Shown here one piece after another: positions 8,664 through 16,952 of a DNA stretch of 64,000 nt; position 1 is the first letter of the stretch, and each line of letters starts with the position of its first letter. The DNA is taken from positions 1 through 64,000 of the forward strand of contig NZ_JAVDQI010000007.1 of the NCBI RefSeq assembly GCF_031454185.1, in the 5' to 3' direction. Under the pieces are notes generated by a model. The model made no database searches, had not been told where the DNA came from, and was given only the letters and a program-made list of their open reading frames with translations. The translations under genes were made by a program, and so were the position numbers. The stretch is from Methanococcoides alaskense. Its GTDB lineage: Archaea > Halobacteriota > Methanosarcinia > Methanosarcinales > Methanosarcinaceae.

Positions 8664-8871
8664 TAACCATAATGCAAGAACAATTATTTCGATCGTGTTA
8701 TCAACTCAGTAATTTTGTCCTAATCTGCTTCATTGATATATAAAATCAACTATAATATCGCCTTTAGTCCTTTCATCCTCCTTCCTTTTTCATTGAATTC
8801 TTCCATTAATCATATATTTGATATGTACCCACTTATCTTGCAGTATAGTCAACATAATGTGGAGGAATATC

Positions 8872-9363
8872 ATGAGTACGATAGAAAATTTAAACGAAGC
8901 GTTTGCCGGTGAATCAATGGCAAACAGGAAATATCTTGCTTTTGCAAAAATGGCTGACAAAGAAGGTTTCGGACAGGTAGCCAAATTGTTCCGAGCTGCA
9001 GCTGCTGCGGAAACAGTACATGCCCATGCTCATTTGAGAGTTCTGGGAGGCGTCAAGAGCACTGAAGAGAACCTTCAGGAAGCAATAAGTGGCGAGACCC
9101 TTGAATTCAACGAAATGTATCCTGCATTTATAGAAGAAGCAGAAAAAGAAGGTAACAAGCAAGCTGTCCGTAGCTTCGATATGGCAAATCAGGTCGAACA
9201 GATCCATGCTGGACTTTATACGAAAGCCCTGGAAAATATTGGCAGTAATGAAGAAGTCGATTATTACGTCTGTGATATATGTGGAAATACTGTTGAGGGC
9301 GAAGCACCTGAAAGGTGTCCTATCTGCGGAGCTGTACATTCAATGTTCAAGAAAGTAGACTGA
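8872..9363 (+). CDS. Rubrerythrin
   Basis: Non-haem diiron peroxidase that reduces hydrogen peroxide in the cytoplasm of anaerobes; 163 residues from the ATG at 8872, which has GGAGG 7 nt upstream. The N-terminal four-helix domain has ferritin-like iron ligands such as E14, E47-x2-H50 and E110-x-H112. The C-terminal rubredoxin-like domain has C134, C137, C149 and C152 (YVCDIC and RCPIC). It is monocistronic, with its own terminator. It is the short form without extra domains. Confidence 0.94.
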   Translation: MSTIENLNEAFAGESMANRKYLAFAKMADKEGFGQVAKLFRAAAAAETVHAHAHLRVLGGVKSTEENLQEAISGETLEFNEMYPAFIEEAEKEGNKQAVRSFDMANQVEQIHAGLYTKALENIGSNEEVDYYVCDICGNTVEGEAPERCPICGAVHSMFKKVD

Positions 9364-9377
9364 GATCAGATATTTTT

Positions 9378-9414
9378 AAAGGCGGAAACTTCACCGCCTT
9401 TTAGCTTTTTTTTT
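9378..9414 (+). terminator. Terminator of rubrerythrin gene
   Basis: AAAGGCGG and CCGCCTTT form an 8-bp stem with an 8-nt loop (9378-9401), followed by a T-rich run to 9414. Confidence 0.8.
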
Positions 9415-9534
9415 AGATATAAGCAATAAGATGGGATCGCTTTTGATATTTCGGTGTCACATTTTCTAAATTTGTATACTTATATCACGACCTTCAAACC
9501 AATACCGATACATATTTTAATATAAATAACGATT

Positions 9535-10530
9535 GTGAATCCAATGAAAGAAAGCAAAGACATCATAAACAGCAGTAACATCATGTTGGCAAGTGTGCTG
9601 ACAATGCTTCTGCTTGCTGCTCTCATAACTCTGGGAATGCTGACGCCACTTGTCGTAAAGCTCACCACCGGTAATGAGATCAGCATGGGTGCTGAATATT
9701 TCAATGACAGGAGTGCAATACCGACAGCAGCATTGGTCGTATTACTCACTACAGGTCTGCTTTATGGTTACTTCGGTGCAAAGAAGGCTCTCTTAGTTTC
9801 GGGTCTTACTGTCCTTGTATCTCTGGTGTTCGCTTTCATTTCACCCTTTGGGAACCTTCCGCTTGATGTCACAGTTCCATTGACGGGCATGGCGGTTGTA
9901 GCCACATTCTATAAGATGTACATGGCAATGGAACGTGGATCATGGATACTGAAACTCAAAGGCATAAGTGCTCATGTGATACATCTTGGCATTCTTTTCA
10001 TTCTCATAGGCATTGTTGCCAGTTCGAACATGCAGGTAGAAGGTTCTGATATTGTAACCATGGACTATCCCGGACATTTCGAAGGGCAGAACTACATAGT
10101 TTCCGTAACAGACATGCATTCTGTTTTCGAAGGTTCTCCATATAGGCAATATCCAGGCTCTTCCTACGCAACCCACATTAGTTTCGATGTCTATAAGAAA
10201 GGTGCTTATTTTGATAGTGGTCAGATCAAATACATAACTGACTTCAAATGGGGGCAGACATTCACTACCACCTATGTTGACCGGGGTATCTTTGAAGAGT
10301 TGTTCATAGCTCCAAAGGCATTGAACGAAAGCAGTGGTGAGGTCAGTCTGTATGTCAGGACAGTTCCGTTCATAACATTCATATGGGGTGGTCTTTTCCT
10401 TATGGTAGCCGGTATCATCTCTCTTGTGCTTGTTGACCGTTCACTTGAAAGCAACAATTCGAAGGCAGAAATACCTCTTAGTGAAAAACGAAATAACGGC
10501 TCTAAGGTTCGTAAGGGGGCTAAAAAATGA
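9535..10530 (+). CDS. CcmF C-terminal half (split cytochrome c maturation protein)
   Basis: Corresponds to the C-terminal part of CcmF, the membrane haem lyase of system I cytochrome c maturation. The ORF begins with GTG at 9535; ATG at 9544 is an alternative. It has a run of membrane helices (about 20-40, 65-85, 90-110, 145-165), the conserved ISMGAEYFN segment, and a transmembrane histidine in SAHVIHLGILF. A large exported region (170-280) and a last helix (about 284-304) follow, and the tail is basic. The N-terminal half lies immediately downstream, overlapping as ATGA, so order is reversed relative to intact CcmF. No other ccm genes lie nearby. Supports c-type cytochromes, known in Methanosarcinales. 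Confidence 0.82.
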   Translation: MNPMKESKDIINSSNIMLASVLTMLLLAALITLGMLTPLVVKLTTGNEISMGAEYFNDRSAIPTAALVVLLTTGLLYGYFGAKKALLVSGLTVLVSLVFAFISPFGNLPLDVTVPLTGMAVVATFYKMYMAMERGSWILKLKGISAHVIHLGILFILIGIVASSNMQVEGSDIVTMDYPGHFEGQNYIVSVTDMHSVFEGSPYRQYPGSSYATHISFDVYKKGAYFDSGQIKYITDFKWGQTFTTTYVDRGIFEELFIAPKALNESSGEVSLYVRTVPFITFIWGGLFLMVAGIISLVLVDRSLESNNSKAEIPLSEKRNNGSKVRKGAKK

Positions 10531-11624
10531 ACTTCGGTATGATATCTATATGGTTGGCCTTCATCTTCGGTACAGGTTCAGCAGGTCTGGCCATTATCGG
10601 CCTTTTACGAAACGATGAACGCTTGATTTCCCGGTCAAAACAGTTCGAGCTATGGTGTACTGCTCTAACAACATTTGCAATCATATTGCTGACATATTAT
10701 CTGTTTACAGTATCGGCATCCTATGTCTATGTCTATCTGCATTCCAGCATAGACCTTGAGTGGTTCTATCGCTTTTCTGCCCTCTGGGCAGGTCAGGAAG
10801 GTTCGTTCCTGCTCTGGACATGGTTCACTCTCATCATCCTTCTGGTAATTCAGTATACAGGACAGACGAAACAACTTACGGATACGAAGTTAATGGATAT
10901 CACAAGGGCGATCTGTCTCACAATAGTAGCTTTCTTCCTCCTTCTTCTGGTATTGAAGAATCCGTTCGAGACCTATTACGCTGTTTTCGGAGGAGCCATC
11001 GAGACCTCTAACTGGGATCCTTTTGTTGCGGTCTATCATCTCATCGATGGTCAGGGGATGAATCCGCTTCTCAGAAACCCCTGGATGGCAGTCCATCCAC
11101 CGATATTGTTCCTGGGATATGCTGCATTCACTATACCCTTCGCAGCAGCATTTGCAGCACTGCTTATCGATGACGACAGAGGGATGAAACTGACAAGGAA
11201 CTGGATGCGTCTGGCATGGCTTTTCCTCACAGCCGGTATAGGTCTTGGTGGATTTTGGGCATATGAGGTTCTCGGATGGGGAGCATGGTACTGGTCATGG
11301 GACCCTGTCGAGACATCTTCCCTTATACCCTGGATAACAGCAACTGCATTCCTGCATTCGGCAACAAGGATCCGTTATGGGGAATACCGATTTCTTGCTC
11401 CAATGCTGGCAATAGTTTCGTTCATACTGGTAATATTCGCTACCTTCGTGACACGCAGCGGTATGTGGGTATCCGTGCACTCCTGGCAGGACCTCACATT
11501 TGAAGGAATATTGATAGCGTGCTTCCTGGCGATACTTATCTGTTCAAGTCTTGTGTTGCTGGCAAGAAGGTACTTTGAAGAGAACGATGGCAGCGATAAA
11601 AGCGGCCAGCATAAGGATATATAA
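10527..11624 (+). CDS. CcmF N-terminal half with WWD haem-handling motif
   Basis: N-terminal part of CcmF, 365 residues, polytopic membrane protein. The WWD signature is clear (GWGAWYWSWDPVETSSL, about 250-266). The flanking periplasmic-type histidines are in MAVHPPILFLGYA (about 190) and TRSGMWVSVHSW (about 312). SALWAGQEGSFLLW is also family-typical. The start codon overlaps the stop of the C-terminal-half gene (ATGA), indicating translational coupling. Together the two chains would rebuild a full CcmF. CcmC also has a WWD motif, but the length and neighbour favour CcmF. Confidence 0.88.
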   Translation: MNFGMISIWLAFIFGTGSAGLAIIGLLRNDERLISRSKQFELWCTALTTFAIILLTYYLFTVSASYVYVYLHSSIDLEWFYRFSALWAGQEGSFLLWTWFTLIILLVIQYTGQTKQLTDTKLMDITRAICLTIVAFFLLLLVLKNPFETYYAVFGGAIETSNWDPFVAVYHLIDGQGMNPLLRNPWMAVHPPILFLGYAAFTIPFAAAFAALLIDDDRGMKLTRNWMRLAWLFLTAGIGLGGFWAYEVLGWGAWYWSWDPVETSSLIPWITATAFLHSATRIRYGEYRFLAPMLAIVSFILVIFATFVTRSGMWVSVHSWQDLTFEGILIACFLAILICSSLVLLARRYFEENDGSDKSGQHKDI

Positions 11625-11636
11625 AAAAATAATTGT

Positions 11637-12350
11637 TCAAAATATATCAGGAAATCTGAAATAGATCCTCCTGTTATTCTTCCCTTTATTCTCTGCTTTG
11701 AATATTTCAATATGTGGTATCTCGCCCGTATTCGCAACATGGGTCCCACCACATGCCTGGTCATCGACATCAGGTATCCGTATAACTCTTATCTCTTCTA
11801 TTTCCGGCGGGAATGCATCCTTGAGCTTCACCACAGAAGGTATCTTCAATGCTTCATCTCTCGGAAGGATATCTATCTCCATGTCGATGTTCCGGTCTAT
11901 GATCTCATTGACCTTAGCTTCATAGGAACCTATAAGCTCCCTGTCGAAGTCCTCAAGATTAAAATCAACTCTCGTCTTCTCTTCCGCGATCTGATTACCG
12001 GATATCTTCGCACCGGTCTCACTATGGATTATAGCACTGAGAATATGGGCAGCAGTGTGGTATTTCATGAAAAGGCTTCGTCTGTCCCAGTCAATGGCAC
12101 CTTTTACCTTATCTCCTACCTTCAATCCAGCCTCGGAGACCTCGTGGCTTATCTTTCCGTCAAATTTACCCACAAATATGACGGTATACTCTTTGCCGTC
12201 ACAGACCAGTTTCCCGGTATCATGCGGCTGTCCTCCCGAACTGGGATAGAAAGCCGTCCTGTTAAGGACAACGAATCTATCATCGGTCACATCGAGGATA
12301 TTAGCCTCGAACTCTTTCATCTGACAGTCTTTAAGGTAGAGTGTTTCCAT
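11637..12350 (-). CDS. alaX: AlaX-type alanyl-tRNA editing protein
   Basis: Free-standing trans-editing enzyme that deacylates Ser-tRNA(Ala); 237 residues, the size of AlaX-M. It is homologous to the editing domain of AlaRS, with the zinc motifs HTAAH (98-102) and CGGTH (200-204). The N-terminal region includes TAFYPSSGGQPHDTG (32-46), typical of the class. No aminoacylation domain is present. It starts 50 bp after endA on the same strand and could be the last gene of the cfb-endA unit. It converges with the ccmF pair, whose stop codon is 12 bp away. Confidence 0.92.
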   Translation of the reverse strand: METLYLKDCQMKEFEANILDVTDDRFVVLNRTAFYPSSGGQPHDTGKLVCDGKEYTVIFVGKFDGKISHEVSEAGLKVGDKVKGAIDWDRRSLFMKYHTAAHILSAIIHSETGAKISGNQIAEEKTRVDFNLEDFDRELIGSYEAKVNEIIDRNIDMEIDILPRDEALKIPSVVKLKDAFPPEIEEIRVIRIPDVDDQACGGTHVANTGEIPHIEIFKAENKGKNNRRIYFRFPDIF

Positions 12351-12400
12351 AATGAAAAATCAGGAATATCCTTTATAAATGTTTTTCATTCCGACAAAAA

Positions 12401-13456
12401 TCACATCTTTACTCTGCCGATATCGATGTAATCTATACCGTCATCTGTGGGGATTGCATAGATCATCCTCTTTCTTACACTGTTGGCAAGCCTTATGGCC
12501 CTTGACATGACCGGCAGTGCAAACTCATGGTCCAATGGTATCGAATGTATGAGATATTCGGAATGCGGTATCTTTGTTGGCGATTCCACCTGTGAATAAA
12601 CACGGAAATGACTGCCGAACTTGAAACCTGTCTTTGGCACGACCCCTTTATCCCGAAGATCTGTGTAAACACTGCTCTTCATATTGAACTCAGGTTCAAT
12701 TTCCGAAGCCATCTTTGAAAAAGCATCTACTTCCAGAGATTCATTCTGTCTGTTGTTGATATTGAGGACACCTTTCTCAAGGAGATATCGGGATTCAACA
12801 AGGGAAAGCTGCAATCTCTGACTATCAAGAGGTTTCCCATAAAAGCCGTTCTCAAAAAGGGTATTCGAAGCGTCCTCATCCCATACGACAACCCTGTCCT
12901 CAAGGAAAGTTGCATCTACATTGATATCCGGATAAAGAGGCTCTTTCATCTCACCTTTTAATCGTGGCCTTTTCACATCGTAGAAAGTAATGTCACTCTC
13001 TTCGTCCACAATGGCAAGTATCATCTGCTTCCTTACGTTCTCTGCTGCTGCAAGGGAACGTAACAGATCCCGCAGTGGCATTGGTGCTCTCTCCGACCTT
13101 ACATAGACGAACTGTTTCGCTGCTCCCTTTCCAGGATGACTTCCACGTGGGTATACGCGGAAATCGGTCACTCCGGGCTGGACGTAGAATCCTCGTTCTC
13201 TCAGGTCCTTGTAAACGATATATTTAAGCTCGAAGGATGGATGCAAGATGGAAGCTGCTTTGAAAAGACCTGCAAAATCCAGAACCTTTCCTTCATGTTC
13301 CACCTCTATCTTCTCGCGGTATGCCAGATATACAGCTTCGATAAGTGTAAGCTCAAGACCGTTTGGTTTAGGTCTGCCGTAGTAACCGTTATTGTAAAAC
13401 TCATTAATGGCCTTTTTTTCTACAAGTACACGGTCTTTGACTATCTCTGCTCTCAT
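12401..13456 (-). CDS. endA: tRNA-splicing endonuclease EndA (fused two-repeat type)
   Basis: Cleaves bulge-helix-bulge introns in pre-tRNA. At 351 residues it is the fused form with two homologous halves, as in Archaeoglobus, acting as a homodimer. The C-terminal half holds the expected Tyr-His-Lys triad in FRVYSQ, HSEYLIHS and VRKRM. The N-terminal half has the parallel segment FRVYPRGSHPG and VRKQM but looks structural. Its ATG overlaps the cfbB stop codon by 4 bp, so it is translationally coupled to the F430 operon, although the functions are unrelated. Confidence 0.94.
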   Translation of the reverse strand: MRAEIVKDRVLVEKKAINEFYNNGYYGRPKPNGLELTLIEAVYLAYREKIEVEHEGKVLDFAGLFKAASILHPSFELKYIVYKDLRERGFYVQPGVTDFRVYPRGSHPGKGAAKQFVYVRSERAPMPLRDLLRSLAAAENVRKQMILAIVDEESDITFYDVKRPRLKGEMKEPLYPDINVDATFLEDRVVVWDEDASNTLFENGFYGKPLDSQRLQLSLVESRYLLEKGVLNINNRQNESLEVDAFSKMASEIEPEFNMKSSVYTDLRDKGVVPKTGFKFGSHFRVYSQVESPTKIPHSEYLIHSIPLDHEFALPVMSRAIRLANSVRKRMIYAIPTDDGIDYIDIGRVKM

Positions 13457-14922
13457 TCTTTATTACCTCTGTATCTGATGGCGGAATCTACGAAGGATGC
13501 TGCAAATTCTTTATATGATGCTGCTTCCAGATGAGCGTATGAGCCAAGGGTATTGTTCCTGACCAGTCCGTCCCATCCGTCACGTATACCTGTTCCGCGG
13601 GATAGCTTGATTGCAAATTCAGCATCATCCGGTAGTTCGGTCACTTCTGAATGATGGAACTCATGTCCTATGAACGAATTTCCTTTGCTGCCGATCACTG
13701 TATCTTCATCGAGCTGGCCTATATTGTAACTGACCACACGTTTGTGGCCCATGAGGGAATGTCCCGGAAGTGCTCCGACCATTTCATGGGTGGCTTCCGG
13801 CATTTCTGCCATGTGGTATGTTCCTTTACCTTTCACGCCAGTGGTGATCATCTGGGTCAGGTACATAAGTCCCCCACATTCGCCGTATATGGGTAGTCCG
13901 TTCTCTGAGGCCTTCCTTATGTCCTCCCTCATGCTTTCATTTGCTTCCAGCTCGGCAGCATAAAGTTCAGGATAACCACCGCCCAGATAAAGTCCGTCCA
14001 TATTCGGCAGTCTCTCATCGTGGATGGGGCTGAAATATTCAAGTTTTGCTCCTGCAAGTTCCAGAAGCTCAAGATTGTTATGATAATAGAAATTAAAAGC
14101 CTCGTCAAGTGCAATACCTATCACAGGTCTTTCACTTTCAAGCTTCCTGGGTATGAAGATAGTGCTTTCTGCTACCTTTAAAGGCTGTGCCTGTTGAGCT
14201 ATCTCAATGAACCTGTCAATATCAATGCCTTCCGATATCCTTTTTTCGATAGCTGCAAGACGTTCATCAAGATCATTGATCCGGCGTCTTTCCTCGATCG
14301 CGGGAACAAGTCCAAGATGACGCATGGATATCTGCATAGCATTGTCCCTTGGGATGATGCCGAGTACAGGAAGTTTGGTAAAATGCTCAACTGCTTCCTT
14401 GGCCTTCTTTGCATGCCGTATGCCACCGATATTGTTGAGTATGACACCTACGATATTAACGTCAGGGTCAAAGTCCTTATATCCATTGACAAGTGCAGCG
14501 GCAGAACGTGTGATGCTTCGGGCATTGATGATGAGGATCACCGGACATTTCAGCATCTTTGCTATCTGTGCGGTGCTTCCCATATCGCCAATGCTTTCCA
14601 GTCCCTCAAAAAGCCCTCTTACACCTTCGATAACAGCGATCTCGGCCTTGCCATCCACTTCACATGCATGTGCGAACACATCAAGGACACCCTCCTCTCC
14701 CATGAGGTACCCATCAAGGTTACGTGCTCTCCTTCCTGTTATTTCGGAGTGGTAGCTCGGGTCGATGTAATCAAGGGCCACCTTGAAAGGCTGTACATTA
14801 TATCCTCTGGTCTTAAGAGCTGCCAGCAATCCGGCGGTGATGGTGGTCTTTCCGGAAGATGACCTGTCAGCAGCAAGGAGCACTCTTGGAATATTGAATT
14901 CTTTATTATCTGCGGATGGCAT
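13453..14922 (-). CDS. cfbB: Ni-sirohydrochlorin a,c-diamide synthase CfbB
   Basis: Second step of coenzyme F430 synthesis: glutamine- and ATP-dependent amidation of the a and c side chains of Ni-sirohydrochlorin. 489 residues, homologous to CobB/CbiA. The N-terminal synthetase domain has a P-loop-like ADRSSSGKTT (18-27). The C-terminal class I glutaminase-like domain has the nucleophile Cys in YGECGGLMYL and a histidine-rich HEFHHSEV. The sequence alone would also allow cobyrinate diamide synthase, and the enzyme may do both. Its position between cfbC and endA, with cfbA, D and E in the same unit, favours F430. Confidence 0.93.
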   Translation of the reverse strand: MPSADNKEFNIPRVLLAADRSSSGKTTITAGLLAALKTRGYNVQPFKVALDYIDPSYHSEITGRRARNLDGYLMGEEGVLDVFAHACEVDGKAEIAVIEGVRGLFEGLESIGDMGSTAQIAKMLKCPVILIINARSITRSAAALVNGYKDFDPDVNIVGVILNNIGGIRHAKKAKEAVEHFTKLPVLGIIPRDNAMQISMRHLGLVPAIEERRRINDLDERLAAIEKRISEGIDIDRFIEIAQQAQPLKVAESTIFIPRKLESERPVIGIALDEAFNFYYHNNLELLELAGAKLEYFSPIHDERLPNMDGLYLGGGYPELYAAELEANESMREDIRKASENGLPIYGECGGLMYLTQMITTGVKGKGTYHMAEMPEATHEMVGALPGHSLMGHKRVVSYNIGQLDEDTVIGSKGNSFIGHEFHHSEVTELPDDAEFAIKLSRGTGIRDGWDGLVRNNTLGSYAHLEAASYKEFAASFVDSAIRYRGNKE

Positions 14923-14936
14923 GATGATATCTCTTT

Positions 14937-15731
14937 TTATCTGGTAAGCTCTCTGAGACGCTCGTCGTCAAGAGCAACAGGCATAACGGAAGTATCGTGT
15001 TGCATGATAGCCTTCGCGAGGTCACGATAAACTTGTGCAATGCTGGAGTCTGGTGCTTTTTCCATTACCGAGAAACCATCCCTCTCGCAATCCTGCACGA
15101 TCTGTTCCTTTGGTATGAACGCCATAAGGTCGGTTCCTATCTCACTTGCGAACTTGGTCACTATCTCTTTTTCACGGCTCACACTGCGGGAATTACATAT
15201 GATCCCGCTAAGAGGAGTGTTTATCTTTGCCAGTCCTCTGCAGATATTGTTCGCTGCATAAAGGGGCATATATTCACCGGAGGTCAGGACATATGCTTCC
15301 TTTACAAGTCCCTTGCGTATGGGTGCTACAAAGCCACCACATACGATATCTCCAGGGACATCGTAGATGATAAGGTCCATCTCGTTCAGCGTTTTTGATA
15401 TCTTCTTAAGTGTCTGGATGGCCACGATGATCCCACGTCCGGCACATCCGATACCTGGTTCTGGACCGCCCACTTCCACACACTTTACGCCATTGTAACC
15501 GGTAAATACGACATCTTCCTCTTTCACATCCTTTTCCTCATGCAGAAGATCAAGGATGGTCGGGATGCGCTTTCCTCCAAGAAGGGTGATGGATGAATCG
15601 CTTTTCGGGTCACAGCCAATTATCATTACCGTGTATCCCTCATCGGCACATGCGGCTGCAACGTTGGATGCAGTACTGGATTTTCCGATGCCACCTTTTC
15701 CATAGATAGCTATTCTTTTCTGTACGCTCAT
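14937..15731 (-). CDS. cfbC: Ni-sirohydrochlorin a,c-diamide reductive cyclase, NifH-like subunit CfbC
   Basis: Nitrogenase-reductase homologue that passes electrons to CfbD in the six-electron reduction and lactam-forming step of F430 synthesis. 264 residues. The P-loop GKGGIGKS is at 11-18; the cysteines bridging the [4Fe-4S] cluster of the homodimer are C96 (GIGCAGRG) and C131 (DIVCGGF). NifH itself is excluded by the surrounding cfb genes and lack of nifDK. It lies 16 bp after cfbD and 14 bp before cfbB, so it is in the operon. Confidence 0.95.
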   Translation of the reverse strand: MSVQKRIAIYGKGGIGKSSTASNVAAACADEGYTVMIIGCDPKSDSSITLLGGKRIPTILDLLHEEKDVKEEDVVFTGYNGVKCVEVGGPEPGIGCAGRGIIVAIQTLKKISKTLNEMDLIIYDVPGDIVCGGFVAPIRKGLVKEAYVLTSGEYMPLYAANNICRGLAKINTPLSGIICNSRSVSREKEIVTKFASEIGTDLMAFIPKEQIVQDCERDGFSVMEKAPDSSIAQVYRDLAKAIMQHDTSVMPVALDDERLRELTR

Positions 15732-15747
15732 CTGCGAATGCTCCGTT

Positions 15748-16860
15748 TTATAATGATTCTTTTGCGACTTCTCTCAATGTTGCGCCGAACTCGGATTCTA
15801 CGATGTGGTTGACACCGAGTGTCTTTGGATGCAGGTCTATTTCGACGATCACATGTTCGTGTCCCATTTCCTTAAGGGGTAATACCTGTCTTGGTCCGTT
15901 GGTAACGGCTATCAGTTCCATATTGGAGATGTGGTCCATTGGGATTGCATGCGGGACCCCGCTTATCACAGCGAAATCGAAGTTGCTGTATTTGTCCTTT
16001 ATCAGTTGGTCAACAGTATTCCCTGCAATAGGATACTCGTCAAGTCCGCCAATGTTCTCGTGGATGACAATGCCCCTTTCTTTCAGGTCATTCGCGATGC
16101 ATTCTGCATGGTGGCGAACTCTTGGAAGTCCCAGCTTCTCATCGATATTTGCCATATTGACAATATTGTTTGCTTTGCCAAGCTGCTCAGCTACTTCGTT
16201 GATCGCAACTGTGATGTCTGCGAACATATATCCTGTCTCTTTCTTGGCGTTCATGATGACAAGTCCGCGCTTACCTTCCTTGAGCAACTCGATTATCCTC
16301 TGTGCAACCTTGTATTTCAAATCTCCGCGGGAAGGTGCAAGATATTCCCGGCTTGCAGCACCATGTCTTAGTTCTACATTGGTTGCTTCCTCGAGCAGGG
16401 CACGCTGTCTTTCGAACTCTGTCTTGTCAATAACACCTACCTCGAGTGCGGATTCAAGTGCAATGATCACACCTTTTGTATTGTTCCTGTAACCTGCGTG
16501 CACTTCCACTTCGATCACTGGCACATCAAGGTCTGCTTCCATGACCGGTTCATGCATTTCCTCTCCGATTATCATGCTGACACAGGTGCCTACAACACCG
16601 ATCAGCTTCGGTTTGAACATCTCGTTCACTTTATGGAGTACATTTACCAGTGCATCATGCCCTCCAAAAACGAAACCGGTTTCATCAAGGGCAGTTGTAA
16701 CCACATGTATGCCGTCCTCTTCCAACAATCTCGCATGCTTGAAAGAGCATCCAGGTGGTCCGTGCAGTATTGCAACATCGACATTCAGGTCCCTTAAAGT
16801 GTACAATGAAGCCACGATGGAACTTGGTCGTGGGTGTATGATCGTAATATTCTTGTCCAT
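15748..16860 (-). CDS. cfbD: Ni-sirohydrochlorin a,c-diamide reductive cyclase, NifD-like subunit CfbD
   Basis: Catalytic partner of CfbC. 370 residues, shorter than NifD, of the simple homodimeric type known for CfbD. Cluster-binding cysteines are likely C38 (GPPGCSF) and C93 (GVVGTCVS); other family segments are FGGHDALVN and GTCVSMIIGEE. A 92-bp gap separates it from cfbE upstream; this gap contains three 24-bp AT-rich repeats with TATA-like cores, so an internal promoter is possible. Confidence 0.94.
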   Translation of the reverse strand: MDKNITIIHPRPSSIVASLYTLRDLNVDVAILHGPPGCSFKHARLLEEDGIHVVTTALDETGFVFGGHDALVNVLHKVNEMFKPKLIGVVGTCVSMIIGEEMHEPVMEADLDVPVIEVEVHAGYRNNTKGVIIALESALEVGVIDKTEFERQRALLEEATNVELRHGAASREYLAPSRGDLKYKVAQRIIELLKEGKRGLVIMNAKKETGYMFADITVAINEVAEQLGKANNIVNMANIDEKLGLPRVRHHAECIANDLKERGIVIHENIGGLDEYPIAGNTVDQLIKDKYSNFDFAVISGVPHAIPMDHISNMELIAVTNGPRQVLPLKEMGHEHVIVEIDLHPKTLGVNHIVESEFGATLREVAKESL

Positions 16861-16877
16861 GATCGTTCCTCATTTTT

Positions 16878-16949
16878 GATAATATATTTTATTAAATGTA
16901 TGATAATATATTTTATGAACTGTATGATCGTATATTTTATGATGATACG
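16878..16949. repeat. Three tandem 24-bp AT-rich repeats between cfbE and cfbD
   Basis: Copies at 16878-16901, 16902-16925 and 16926-16949 share GATAATATATTTTAT and end in a GTAT-like tail; the third is the most diverged (GATCGTATATTTTATGATG). They fill almost the entire gap between two genes of one operon. The core resembles a TATA element when read on the minus strand. Confidence 0.85.
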
Positions 16950-16952
16950 TCT

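Noticed and set aside
14194..14862. 222-codon frame on the plus strand
   Set aside because: Antisense to cfbB with no start signal; cfbB is clearly the gene.
15803..16492. 229-codon open frame on the plus strand
   Set aside because: It is antisense to cfbD, and its serine-rich residues mirror the codon pattern of the real gene.
14937..16860. Nitrogenase nifH/nifD genes
   Set aside because: The proteins are NifH/NifD-like, but they are short, lie within cfbA-E and have no nifK, E, N or B nearby; they are F430 genes.
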